From contig JBAIAA010000238.1 in assembly GCA_037893245.1 (NCBI GenBank), positions 62,001-126,000 of the forward strand: a DNA stretch of 64,000 nt, written 5' to 3'. The notes under the pieces are model-generated. The model had not been told where the DNA came from. It made no database searches and worked only from the letters and a program-made list of their open reading frames with translations. Made by a program: the position numbers and the translations under genes. Within the stretch, counting starts at the first letter, position 1. The number at the start of each line of letters is the position of its first letter. This DNA comes from Crossaster papposus. Lineage: Eukaryota; Echinodermata; Asteroidea; Velatida; Solasteridae. This document shows positions 1 through 10,705 of the stretch, in pieces.

Positions 1-28
1 GATTCGAGTAATGGTCCTCTCGTGTTAT

Positions 29-108
29 GTGGCGGCCGCCAGATAATTAAGTGGCGGCCGCCAGATATTATGTGGCGGCCGTCACATAATTAGCTGGCGG
101 CCGCTAGA
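29..108. repeat. Tandem GC palindromes (GGCGGCCGCC), four units
   Basis: The 10-bp palindrome GGCGGCCGCC, which contains a NotI-type octamer, occurs at 31-40 and 53-62, and in slightly altered form at 74 and 96, giving a spacing of about 22 bp. The spacers are AT-rich (AGATAATTAAGT type). The same tract recurs near 33700-33740, 33794-33822 and 34246-34270. Such GC palindromes stand out sharply in AT-rich DNA. They probably form the subterminal part of an inverted-repeat element, because 33598-33735 is an inverted copy of about 100-190 plus this tract. Confidence 0.8.
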
Positions 109-214
109 TAAATGGTACCAAAAATATTCTCGCGCGTTACTTTGCAAAAAATATATTCATCAGTATCCAGTGGCACTATCCATCTTCCGTAATAAACTGA
201 TATTGATGTTTGTT

Positions 215-571
215 TTAAAGGTAGGATACACCATTGGTAATTGCTTGAATTATCATGAATGAGTAGATTTGGGGGTTGTATTTTATAGTAAACATCGTTT
301 AACTGAGCTGTCCAAAGTTTTAAAATCTTGGATGCCGAGAAAAGCACGAAAAACAGCGGTTTTTTTCAACCGGCGTCACAAGCAGTTATTGTTATGTTAT
401 CTTTGTTTTTTCGCGATCGCCGTCAATTTTTCGGAATATTTACAGGATATCTAGCGCAATAATTTTGCTGGATGCCTAGAATAATTATTTACTTACCAAT
501 GAGTAAGATATTTCCTAATAATTCGGTAGTAAATATTTTCGATATCTGCAAATGGTGTATACTACCTTTAA
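215..571 (+). mobile_element. TTAA-flanked MITE, family A (full length)
   Basis: Terminal inverted repeats read AGGTAGGATACACCATTGG at the left and the complement of AATGGTGTATACTACCT at the right, each bounded by TTAA. This is the most abundant element in the window. Full or nearly full copies lie at 34381, 42892, 44468, 49009, 53610 and 62255. It has no coding capacity. TTAA target sites are typical of piggyBac-type transposons; that assignment is an inference. Confidence 0.85.
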
Positions 572-2826
572 GTATGTCGTAAAACATGTAGGTCTACATA
601 ACAGCGACGTGATATCGTCCTACCGTTTTCACGAATGGAAGAGCCTCGCGTGGATTTTGAAGAAAGCTTGAAGCGTTTTCGTAGATAATCGGAAGAGTAT
701 TATCTCCTTTTAAAACTGCCAAAAATTGCAGTAAGTAAACCTTCACATGATTCTATGAGCGGTTAATTTTTACATGAACCCAGTAATTAGAATCAAAATA
801 GTGAGGAAAAATCGAAATCGAAAAAAATAATAATTGTTAAAATGTGTGGCTCTTCGTGAAAACGGTGACGATATTAAAGTCCATTAAGAATTAACAAGTA
901 CCCAGACATTTTGTTAATGGCAATTTGTTTATGGGGACTCTAACTACCTCCCATAAATAAATTGACTAAAATCAACCTTGGGGAAACATGTTAATTATTT
1001 GTTTTAAATGCACAATGTATATTAAAAGGCACGTATTTTCGACACCTAAGGCACCATTTCAAAATTCGGAAGTGGGAACGGAAAGATAGCGGAACTCCTA
1101 CTTCGGATCCTGTCTGATCTATCGATAAGGCGAACGAAGTGGAACATAGAAGCCTAGTGTTTGGTGGTCAGGAGTATATTACATAGGGTTATAATAAATT
1201 GCGCTATGTATCCAAAGATCAACCGGCTGGTAAAGGGTTTTGACTGGTGTCTTTTTTACAGGTTTTTAAAAAGTTTTTTGCACTATTACATTTTGTGTAT
1301 GTAGTTTTAATTTTGTTATTGTATTTTTCATTGTTTGTTTGTTGTTGTCTTGTTAATTTACGTGCTGTTTTTTGTTGTTGTTTTTGTGTTTGTCCTGTCT
1401 TGTTTTGTCTTGCAGGATATGTTCTTGTTTTATGTTTTGTCTCGTGTTGTGCATTGTCTTGTCTTGTTTGTTTGTTTGGTTTAGTTGTGTGCTTTTGTAT
1501 CCTGACTTGTGGGGCATTGTGTCGTGTCTTGCTTTGTTGTTTGTCTTGTCTTGTTCTATTTTTTTTTTAAGAATATTTTTAAAGTCTTATATAATGTGCA
1601 ATGTTAATGTTTTAATTTTTAATTTTATAATTTTATTTTCACAATTTGATGTGGGGTGACAGGTCTTTGACCATAGTGATTGTTATAACTTTTGTTTTCT
1701 CAATGCCCATCTTTATTGTGATATCGTTCTTTATGGCATGAATATAATAATAATAATAACATCTAAAAATAATAACAATTTGTTATTGTCATTTATTAAT
1801 TTTACAGTTTACGAGTTGCCCGTATCTACATCCATCAGTGTTGCCACTGCTTGAAAGATCTTTCAACGTCTTGAAAGATTATATGTAAAATATATGTGAA
1901 TGTACATGTATTTTATTAAGTTTATACTCGGTCGTGTATTGATTTACTGAGACTTGAAAGATCTTTAAAGATGTTGATTGCTAATCTTGAAAGAAAGAAA
2001 AATAACAAGTGGTCACACTGACCTCCATACCCGTACGTACTGTTAGTCGAACGTCGTTAATGGTTCAATCACAAAATGGCAACAAGGCTACGGTTATTGC
2101 GAAGTCTAACAATGAATTTTGGAGCACATTTTTGATTATTTTTTAATGATAGTGTATTGAATTACAACTAACAAACCGATAAAGACGTCAATATCATCAG
2201 TTATTTCGACTGGATGTAAACAAACATTGCGTAACATCGAGCGGAAGATAATTTTTGCAAACACAAATTCAAGCATCGCTTGAGGGCGCAATAATGACTT
2301 GCTCATGACTTCGACTGTGCTCATACAAATATTCACTTGAATTACTATACGCGCGATGCTCATTAATATTTTGTGATCTCTCAGATAGTTTTGAATAAGG
2401 GGTCCCTGTGGCCTATACATGGGACTGATTGTAGAAGTGTTTGTGGAGATCAAGTATTTGTGACTTGTGTCTTCCAACTGGGAAAATTGTATTCACACAC
2501 AAAAAAAGACCAACATGTGGGTATATTTTGCACAGAGGCAGAAGGGGAGAGGGGGGTGGGGGGGGGGGGGGGGGGGGTGGCCCACATTTAGACTTGGGCC
2601 CAAAGATTGACGACCATTTGAGGGTTTTTTTGGGGGGAGGGGAATATAATTTTGTTGTAGTAAGTCAACCCTAGTGAAATTGAAATGGAAATTGCTCTAG
2701 GGGTCTTAATCTTTAATTTTCAGTGAAAAATACATTGCCAGTCTACCACTGAGCGTCGCGAGGCGGCGCTGTTTCAGTCTGATTTTGCGTTGTTTCCTAC
2801 CGGCGCGTATTTGGTGTGTGTAGTGC

Positions 2827-2857
2827 GTGTACCCCACAGACCTGTCTGTGGTGTACC
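2827..2857. other. Probable P-type transposon excision footprint
   Basis: Two copies of GTGTACC (2827-2833 and 2851-2857) flank the 17-nt sequence at 2834-2850, which is a back-to-back pair of transposon ends (CCACAGAC and TGTCTGTG, with a C between). The intact P-like elements at 8356-13206 begin with CACAGACAT and are bounded by GGTGTACC. The site therefore looks like a target duplication plus residual ends left after the element was lost. The same footprint stands at 8325-8355 beside the occupied site. The call is inferred from structure. Confidence 0.6.
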
Positions 2858-3796
2858 CATCACACGCGCAAAATTCACAGCGCCACCCACAGTTCAAGTC
2901 TGGCCAGTTCACTTGTCCGATAGCAACTTAGCCGACTCGCCCCTTGGATAATTGTTCCATTTAATTAATCCTAACTCCCTAAGGTGTGTGCAAAATCATA
3001 TCGAATTTGAAGGATTTGGGAGGGTTAGGGTCGTGAGTGCTCATCCCGTTTGTGTGTAGTTTGAGTTACATGTGTTTTTAAGTCCATAATTTTGTGTGAC
3101 TTAAAACAAAAATAAGTCCCACATGCGCGCTGTTTTGCCCTCATATAACAAATGAAAAGACGATGTAAACTTTTCCCTTGATTAATTCTCATGCATGATC
3201 TCGATTATTTTTTTATCTGAGCTTTAGAAAATACCTTTTCCAAGATGTTCGTTTCAATCCACTTAATTGATTTCGGCCAAAAAAAGAATTTTGATTGAAA
3301 AAATATTGATTTTTGCAAAACATTGATTCTTGCCCGATTTGTCCCTTGTACATGCATTTTATGTAGGCTTGAAAAAAATATTATTAGACCAACTAATTCT
3401 CCCATGCTGTTATGATGTAAATTAATGACAAAGCAGTAGGCCTAAATCCTCGAAGCCCCAAAAGTTAAACTAAAAACTATTTATTTATACATATACATAC
3501 ACAACAAAATTGGGGAGGGGGGTAATCAAGCACCTTGGAGTGTTTCCCCCTGAATTTCCAAAGTTGCTTATTAGCAATTTCTTATTATCATGTATAACAA
3601 CTTAAGCAACTCGTAGAGAAAGCAATTGCTATTTTGTATGTATTTGTCCCAGTGTCCGAGTGATTATCAGTCCCTGATGAACACTTTAATCGGTTCCGAC
3701 CCATACATTACACATTGATCACTTGTAACCACAAAGGGTACATGTCATTAATACTGCACTCTCCTAATACCACCTAACTGGTCCGTTGCACGAGGG

Positions 3797-4125
3797 ATTA
3801 TATAGCCACTCAGTACAGAAAGGGCTGCAGAATCGTACTGGTTTCCTCCAAAACAAAAGGAGAACCATACACTTTGTAAGAAATAGAATGGCAATATAAA
3901 AGCATTGGTTAGCAAAACTCAGTAGATTAGATGAGATTTGAAGGTTTGCATGGTAACAAGGCAATAAGATTGTTTGCGGTATTGTAGCATCATTGTGTTC
4001 AATCTCTTTTGTAAATGTGTGTGGTTGTGAAAAGAACCAGAGGAAACTCAACGTTTTGGGCAGTATGTTATACCCGTCGTCAGAGCATAAACTGAAATGA
4101 CCTGTTCGCTAGCGTTATACGTATA
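3797..4125. repeat. Insertion present only in duplication copy 1
   Basis: Copies 1 and 2 align up to GCACGAGGGA (about 3796 and 15493). Copy 1 then has about 330 bp with no counterpart before homology returns at about 4150 (15690). A minus-strand frame at 3764-4051 crosses it but shows no domain. It ends in a CGTCAGAGC-containing stretch. The element type was not recognised. Confidence 0.5.
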
Positions 4126-4451
4126 CGAACCGTATGCGATCTGGAGGCGGAGTAACCAGTGTTAGTTTACATAATTATGGGGCTTCATCTATTCAAGAAC
4201 AGACATGGAGTTTTACACGTGATTTGAAATTCTTCAAAATATTCGTTGTTAGTTATAGCTTCACCAATTTGGACACGTTTGTCTTTGGGGATTATTGTTG
4301 GCAGCATACATTATGATTACTTGACTAGACCACAGAAGAGTTATCAATCAATTTGTAATACAAATGCGCACCAAGGTCGAGTACCGTTTCGCTAAGAAAA
4401 ACACGCTGACGTGAACAGGTATTCTTATCCATACAAACTAGGCAATTAGGC

Positions 4452-4921
4452 CAAATAAAAAAAAAACATGTTTAGCGTCACCGCTCGCTTCTTTTTTAGA
4501 GGCCGCTTCCCGGCTTTAAAAAAATATTTAAAAAAATATTAATTTTATTAATTTTGTTCGAAAAAAATATATAATAAAATAAGATAAAGAAAATTCAAAA
4601 AGATAATAAAATGGAAAGATCATATTTTTGACTTTAGCACCACTGTGTACATGCTGTGGAAATATATTTTGTCTAATTGGAAGGCAAGGGTGTGACGTGT
4701 ATGGTGCATACATGATCGAACCACATGAATTTTGATTTTTAATCATGGGTGAGCCATGTTTTAATTTCAAATAGGAAGATAGGGTGTGACATGTTCACTA
4801 CATGACTTGCATTAAAATGTGTCGGGCAGCCATTTTAAGAAAAAGAAAAAGAAAAAAAGGGCCTCCTCCTTCTTTTTTTTCTCAAAAAGGCATGACGCTA
4901 AACATGTTTTTGTTTTATTTG
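4452..4921. mobile_element. MITE with TIRs, present only in duplication copy 1
   Basis: The left end (AACATGTTTAGCGTCA at 4465-4480) and right end (TGACGCTAAACATGTT at 4893-4908) are inverted repeats, followed outward by A-rich and T-rich stretches. In duplication copy 2 (about 16470) the flanks are joined directly, giving an empty site. It carries no coding sequence. Confidence 0.7.
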
Positions 4922-5015
4922 TCCCGCAAACACGAGGTGACGTCAAGAAATGAAACCCGCCCGTTTATTACCTGCAGGCAAATGACAGACGCTTATCGAT
5001 CGGCGAGTATCTCGT

Positions 5016-5025
5016 TATAAAAAAA
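5016..5025 (+). promoter_or_regulatory. TATA-like box of the duplicated promoter, copy 1
   Basis: TATAAAAAAA lies about 225 bp upstream of the ATG remnant at 5241. The aligned place in copy 2 (16564-16571) reads TATTAAAA. This is a motif-level call only. Confidence 0.35.
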
Positions 5026-5240
5026 AGGCAGTTAGGCTGGCGAATTGTGAACAACATTTAATAAATTTAATGTTCATGCAAACCAATTCCTACACAATAG
5101 CTATTGTCACGGTTACTGTGGAAACCAAGGACGACAAACGGTAATTTTGTAGACGTGATCAATGCTCATCATACCGTACCAGGGAGTGGTGGGGTTTCTG
5201 ATTTGACGCAGATACCAAAGTGAGGAACTGCTGGCTGGAA

Positions 5241-5293
5241 ATGAAGAACCCGCGTAAAATGTTGGTGTTGGTTTTAGCTTTTGGGTTTCTTAA
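5241..5293 (+). pseudogene. Truncated 5' end of the secreted-protein first exon
   Basis: The upstream 200 bp and the first 17 or so codons (MKNPRKMLVLVLAFG...) match the signal-peptide exon at 16760. Homology stops near 5293, in the middle of the signal peptide, where the sequence runs into the region of the minus-strand RG-rich frame. No downstream exon or splice donor survives. This is a dead copy created by the segmental duplication. Confidence 0.8.
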
Positions 5294-5358
5294 TTCCGCC
5301 CCTAGCTGAATTGCACTGATTGGAATGGCAGTATGAGAATCGTTAACATTGTACTCAC

Positions 5359-5965
5359 CCCCACCCCTTACTCCGCTAGTGCTAGTACTAGGACCCGCGA
5401 ACGGATCAGTGTTATTGTTCATGTTGTTGTCATGGTGTAGCAGTTCATTTTCATCATGATGGCTGCGAGGAGGATGCACATCCACGACGGAGGTTGACGG
5501 CTGGGTCTCTGGGTGCAGAACATCCAGATCCGAGACCGAGCTTGGGTTTCTTCGGGGTCGACCGCGGCCACGACGGGTTGGCGGCACAGGTTCCTGTAGG
5601 GCAGGCACAGCTGCCCCGCGTCCGCTGCCTCTTGCAGACGGCTCCTGGTGCAGGGCAGGCCCTGCCCCGCGTCCTCTTCCTCTCGCAGGCGGCACAGGTT
5701 CCTGGTGTAGGGCAGGCACAGCTGCCCCGCGTCCGCTGCCTCTCGCAGACGGCTCCTGGTGCAGGGCAGGCCCTGCCCCGCGTCCTCTTCCTCTCGCAGG
5801 CGGCTCCTGGTGTGGGGGAGGGACAGCAGCCCCCCGCCCTATGCCCCTCACAGACGGTTGGCGTTTCCGATACTTCTTTGGCGGGGGCACGCCGTCTTCA
5901 ACTGTATCTGGCAGAGCTGTGCGACCGGGTCGGCGGCTAGCTACGGCGTTCTTCCGGTACGGCAT
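5359..5965 (-). CDS. RG-repeat / AT-hook protein, putative first exon
   Basis: The minus-strand frame from an ATG at 5965 runs about 202 codons to a good splice donor (GGG then GTGAGTAC, intron starting at 5358). The protein starts MPYRKNAVASRRPGRTALPD and has a basic stretch (KKYRKRQ). Next comes a direct repeat of about 36 residues present twice, rich in RGRGRGAGPALHQEP and RGSGRGAAVPALHQEP, then an AT-hook-like RRGRGRPRR, and an acidic/His/Asn-rich tail (HHDENELLHHDNNMNNN). The amino-acid repeat reflects a 108-bp DNA repeat near 5590-5810. RG runs and AT-hooks suggest nucleic-acid binding, but no catalytic domain is visible. It lies where the duplication copy breaks off, so it may belong to an inserted transposon. 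No downstream exon was found. Unrecognised protein. Confidence 0.4.
5585..5815. repeat. 108-bp GC-rich minisatellite, about two units
   Basis: The stretch beginning GCACAGGTTCCTG repeats with a period of about 108 bp (starts near 5585 and 5693). It is far more GC-rich than its surroundings. It is open in several frames on both strands, so the overlapping + strand frames at 5494-5940 and 5759-6250 are not called. Confidence 0.8.
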
Positions 5966-8061
5966 GTCCGAAGAGGTGGCCAGCAAGTCTTCCACTCCTT
6001 GCTAAACGGAAGCTGTCGGGTTAGACGTGTACGAGGAGTTGTCGGATTATCGACAAGTGTTTCGTCCACAGGTGGTTTCGTCCGGTTGGACGAACGGAGA
6101 GTTGTCCGGTATACAGGGCCTCGAAGCGTCGGAGGAGTTGGAAGTGAAGATAATAACAAAAAGTTTAAGAAGTTTTGGTCAACAATTTTTTCTGAGTTGC
6201 TAATAGCTGCAACCAAATTGGCGGCCCGAATGCCTCGTGTTCCGGGTTAAATACCCAAATTCTTCGGACTGTCTTTTCTTCTCATTGGTCAAGGTAGGAT
6301 ATCTTCAGTTCTTCATTGGTCAATCTTTCCTATTAATTTGCATATCTACCAGATATAACCTTATATGGTAAGGAATTTATTTTCCCCCATCTTCTTGAGC
6401 AACCTTCTAAACGACCAAGCCACGTTTCTTAAAAGTTAAAATATACCCGTCCTAAGGGGAGGGGGTGGGGTGCTATTATTGCTGGTTGTGCAATTTTTCA
6501 GAACGACCTTAGAAACGTTTTGCCTACGACGCAAAAAAGAGTTTAGGCTTTATGTGCCCCAAGTATAACGTATTTTATATTTTATGGATAAAATTAATTT
6601 TTGTTGTTGTCTTTGTGTTTGTCCTGTCTTGTTTTGTCTTGCAGTATATTTTCTTGTTTTATGTTTTGTCTCGTGTTGTGCATTGTCTTGTCTTGTTTTG
6701 TTTGTTTGGTTTAGTTGTGTGCTTTTGTATCCTGACTTATGGGGCATTGTGTCTTGTCTTGTTTTGTTGTTTGTCTTGTCTTGTTCTATTTTGTTTTTTA
6801 GAATATATATATAAAGTCTTATATAATGTGCAATGTTAATGTTTAAATTTTTAATTTGATAATGTTATTTTCACAATTTGATGTGGGGTAACACTCTTTG
6901 ACCATAGTGATTGTTATAACTTTTGTTTTCTCAATGCCCATCTTTATTGTGATATCGTTCTTTATGGCATGAATATAATAATAAAAATAATAACACAATA
7001 TAATAATATTAATAGTTTATTATTGTCATTTATAAATTGTACAGTTTACGAGTTGCCCGTATCTACATCCATCAGTGTTGCCACTGCTTGAAAGATCTTT
7101 CAATATCTTAACAGATTATATGTAAAAGTATATGTGAATGTACATGTATTTTATTAAGTTACACTCGGTCGTGTACTGATTTACATAGGCTTGAAAGATC
7201 TTGAAAGATATTGAATGCTGATCTTGAAAGAAAGAAAAATAACGAGTGGTCACACTGACCTCCATACCCGTACGTACTGTTAGTCGAACGTCGTTAATGG
7301 TTCAATCACAAAATGGCAACAAGGCTACGGCTATTGCGCAGTCTAACAATGAATTTTGGAGCACATTTTTGATTATTTTTTAATGATAGTGTATTGAATT
7401 ACAACTAACAAACCGATAAAGACGTCAATATCATCAGTTATTTCGACTGGATGTAAACAAACATTGCGTAACATCGAGCGGAAGATAATTTTTGCAAACA
7501 CAAATTCAAGCATCGCTTGAGGGCGCAATAATGACTTGCTCATGACTTCGACTGTGCTCATACAAATATTCACTTGAATTACTATACGCGCGATGCTCAT
7601 TAATATTTTGTGATCTCTCAGATAGTTTTGAATAAGGGGTCCCTGTGGCCTATACATGGGACTGATTGTAGAAGTGTTTGTGGAGATCAAGTATTTGTGA
7701 CTTGTGTCTTCCAACTCGGAAAATTGTATTCACACACAAAAAAAGACCAACATGTGGGTATATTTTGCACAGAGGCGGAAGGGGAGGGGGGGGGGGGGGG
7801 GGGGGGCCCACATTTAGACTTGGGCCCAAAGATTGACGACCATTTGAGGGTTTTTTTGGGGGGGAGGGGAATATAATTTTGTTGTAGTAAGTCAACCCTA
7901 GTGAAATTGAAATGGAAATTGCTCTAGGGGTCTTAATCTTTAATTTTCAGTGAAAAATACATTGCCAGTCTACCACTGAGCGTCGCGAGGCGGCGCTGTT
8001 TCAGTCTGATTTTGCGTTGTTTCCTACCGGCGCGTATTTGGTGTGTGTAGTGCGTGTACCC

Positions 8062-8322
8062 ACTGACCTCAACACCTGGACAGATCATTGTCCATATTCT
8101 GCTGTGCTAACACTTGAAGTCGGCGCGAACTGGAAGTGCAACATGGCGTCACTGCTGTGAGCCAATGAAATGTCCAGTTGTAGAGGTCAGTGGATTTACC
8201 AACCAACTGAACTCTACACCTGGACATTTCATTGGCTCACAGCAGTGACGCCATGTTGCACTTCTCTGCATGCCGACTTCAAAATGAAACAATGGAGGAT
8301 CTGTCCATGTATAGAGGTCAGT
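8062..8322. mobile_element. Foldback MITE with 10-bp target duplication
   Basis: Nearly the whole 261 bp is one palindrome. The ends are ACTGACCTC and GAGGTCAGT, and the inner arms at about 8125-8180 and 8211-8265 contain the same ATGGCGTCACTGCTGTGAGC in opposite orientation. It is flanked by GCGTGTACCC at 8052-8061 and 8323-8332. Copy 1 (2825-2834) has a single such site. A 9-11 bp duplication suggests a Mutator-like origin (inference). Confidence 0.8.
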
Positions 8323-8355
8323 GCGTGTACCCCACAGACCTGTCTGTGGTGTACC

Positions 8356-8885
8356 CACAGACATATAAACACATAGACCGCCAGGTCCTATTCAAAACTA
8401 CAGGATGATTTCGTGATTTCGCGGCGCCCGACTAAAATACCAACTATGGGCAAATTTAGCCCTCGGTATAGGGAATTTGTACACACCCGAACTGTTCCAG
8501 TCAAATAATTATATGAAGCCATTTATCGATTTAAAAGAAAATTACATAGGGCTATACTATATACCATGTAGATTAAGCATAACCAGTGTCAATCTTGATA
8601 CCCTAAAATAAAGAAGTTTTAGGCCCATTTTTGTGTCAAGCGCGTTGCCCGGTATGCGCACAGAACGTAAAAAAGCGCGGTGCGTTGCCCGTCGAACGAA
8701 ATATAGTGTACACAATTATATGAACGCGCGTGCAAAGTGCGTTGCATGATAGACGCGTAATTGTACGCGCTTGACTTTTTATAGCCACACGCGCTTGCCG
8801 TCCAGCCTACGCGTCGTTTTGCCCATACTTTGCAAATCACGGTTTTGTGCACACGACTGGCGGTCTATAGGTTTATATGTCTGTG
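8356..8885 (-). mobile_element. P-like MITE, left flank of composite element
   Basis: The sequence runs from CACAGACATATAAACACATA to a complementary ATGTCTGTG end. It is bounded by GGTGTACC at 8348-8355 and GGTGTAC at 8886-8892. It is an inverted copy of 12677-13206. The minus-strand frame at 8619-8852 is shared with that copy but shows no domain. Confidence 0.75.
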
Positions 8886-9789
8886 GGTGTACCACAGACA
8901 TAAATAACCTATAGACGGACAGCAGGGGGCGCCAGAGTGAAATTTCATGAACGCCGCCATTTTTAAAAAATCGTGGGCAAATTGTTTGGTAGGCATCATC
9001 ACACAGTCGTTAGTCGACGGTCCGGTGGCGAGTTCCTCGAAGAAAACTAACACAGAGAAGGGTAATATGCAGCATTATTTTGTTTCTTTTATATATTAAA
9101 ACAAACCTGATGAAGTAAACAAGTAGTTTTAAGGAAATGTAGGCAACAATTTTCATGATTTGTTGGGATTTTGTAAACTGCCGACGGTCACACACAGTGT
9201 ATCGGCATGATGTATACTTTCAAGTTACAGAAAAGGTTCCATTAATAGTCTCACTATTGTTTATACTGATTAGAGGATTAACATGCATATCATGCCCAGC
9301 AGTATGTGTTTGAACTTGTTGGTCCTTTCTGAGTGAAAAACTCTTGGGAATATCTCTATGGGTTGTCTTTCTCTTTACATCTGATTGAATTCCACAGTAA
9401 AGACACTTTCACTCATTCCACGAAGACTGTCCCGTAATTGACTTGCACAGTCGTTAAACAGTTCATACAGGGGAGATTTGCCATTTAAATTATAATTTAA
9501 AGAAGCATGGCAATTGTTGTTAATGTAAATGCAAAATATTTTACTAATCAGGTGCATGGGCTCTGTCCATTTCTTTGTTTTAAACATTTGCTAAATTTTG
9601 TTTTTGCATCTGAAGTCAATTAGGCTACACTTACAATGTAAATGTAGATTGAAGGAACTTTAATTTAATTTGTATTGAAGAAATAGTCAAAATGAAATAT
9701 AAATAATACCTGTGTAACCATTCCCAACTTCCTAGGGTGTGTGCAAAATCATACAAATTTGAGTGTTAGGGTAACATTTAAAGACAATG

Positions 9790-10069
9790 CATAACTTTAA
9801 AAAAAGCTTTCCTTTGTACTATTCACACCTTAGACTGAAAGCCTCTTGTGAAATCCTTGTTGAGCACGTGACAGAATATCAGAAGGAGGTACTGTACGTC
9901 AAGTTTGCAACCACATTGCACTTCTACTCACCCAGAGCCTACATGTATGAAGCCACATCCAGTGCCCTATGTGACTACTCTGCGCTCCTGGGTTATGAAT
10001 ATCGGTGCTCTACCGGGAACCAGGTTTATCACAGCATGCACTTAACTATTTGGAAATGAGACCTTCCAG
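9790..10069 (+). pseudogene. P-element transposase-like exon (decayed)
   Basis: The frame includes FATTLHFYSPRAY, matching the conserved P/THAP9 transposase motif around LHFYSPKAY. The following homologous part continues only in another frame (ISVLYREPGLSQHALNYLEM), with in-frame stops between. The segment ends at a usable donor (CCAG then GTAGGG, intron from 10070). Known P transposases bind the transposon ends and cut and rejoin DNA; this copy is broken by stops and frame changes. Confidence 0.6.
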
Positions 10070-10463
10070 GTAGGGGTCTTTTTTATATTTTGGCTAAATA
10101 TTCCGAAAATGATTATGTTGAACATTTTAAGAAGATATACTTGACCAGAGTAATAAGGCTTAAAGATTACCCACTTAGCTTTCTACCCTGTTGCCCCATT
10201 ATTAACAGACCAGTGCTATGCCCTGTTGTTTTAGATGAAAATATATCAGCCCTGGATAAATTACTGGACATAATGAAATGTCAAATGAAGCCGTTAAAAG
10301 AAATTTCATACTGTAAAGATAATTTTCCAATGATTGAATAGAAACAAATTAATTCTTGTTCAAATCTTGCACCTACGACTGATAGATCAAGATGGTTCAA
10401 TAAGCTTAGGTCATAAATAATTCACATAATTCCTTCAAACAATGTCTTTTGTTGTATTTACAG

Positions 10464-10705
10464 GTTGCTGCTCTTGTAATAGACAGCATGCATGTTAAGC
10501 AGCATGTCGATGATGACCAAGGTCTCAAGCGAGCATTTTGCTACGTTGACTTGCCGGGTAGCTCGACAGAAGAAGATAGTGAACAGGCAGCTATAAAGAG
10601 GTTCTTGTCATCATGTTTGTTGGGCTGCATGGTCATTTGAAACTCCCTAGTGAGGGATACAATTCATCCAGTGACAAGCCTTCAACCTGCGTGTGCCGTA
10701 TGTCA
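10464..10705 (+). pseudogene. P-element transposase-like catalytic-region exon (frameshifted)
   Basis: A clear acceptor (TTGTATTTACAG) precedes VAALVIDSMHVKQHVDDDQG, which resembles the RNase H-like strand of P/THAP9 transposases where the first catalytic Asp sits (LVIDSMHV). A cytosine-thymine-rich slip near 10600 moves the conserved continuation (MFVGLHGHLKLP-type) into another frame. The original function would be DNA transposition; this copy is inactive. Confidence 0.6.

Larger units (their letters stand above)
1..1680 (+). repeat. Long dispersed duplicate, copy 1 (partner 33764-35860)
   Basis: This block is almost identical to 33764-35860. It begins with the same GATTCGAGTAATGGTCCTC, carries the same GC-palindrome tract and the same TTAA MITE, and runs on into a TGTCTTG-rich low-complexity stretch (about 1250-1560). 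The partner copy has an extra 420 bp insertion (33823-34242). No coding exon is visible; the hydrophobic reading frames over the TGTCTTG stretch are low-complexity artefacts. The two copies share the same MITE at the same place, so they were copied as a block. Confidence 0.85.
1369..5293 (+). repeat. Segmental duplication, copy 1 (partner 6598-16820)
   Basis: The sequence matches 6598-8061, 13213-13438 and 14775-16815 in order, with stretches of hundreds of near-identical bases (for example 3085-3420 against 14801-15118). Copy 1 lacks the composite P-like insertion and the 13439-14776 segment. It has its own insertions at about 3797-4125 and 4452-4921. It ends inside the first coding exon of the secreted gene, near 5293. 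The 113-codon frame at 2136-2477 on the minus strand is the same in both copies, but it carries no recognisable domain and breaks down in the third copy near 36500. It is not called a gene. Confidence 0.85.

Noticed and set aside
1247-1659. Cys/Leu-rich hydrophobic frames here and at 6552-6839 and 35428-35800
   Set aside because: They translate a TGTCTTG-rich low-complexity tract; the three copies differ by frame changes.
2136-2477. 113-codon minus frame identical at 7373-7714
   Set aside because: Identity is explained by the recent segmental duplication; the third copy (about 36500-36660) does not keep the frame, and there is no domain.
10090-10341. 83-codon frame between the two P-transposase exon relics
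   Set aside because: It falls in the apparent intron, shows no recognisable transposase motif and has no splice support.
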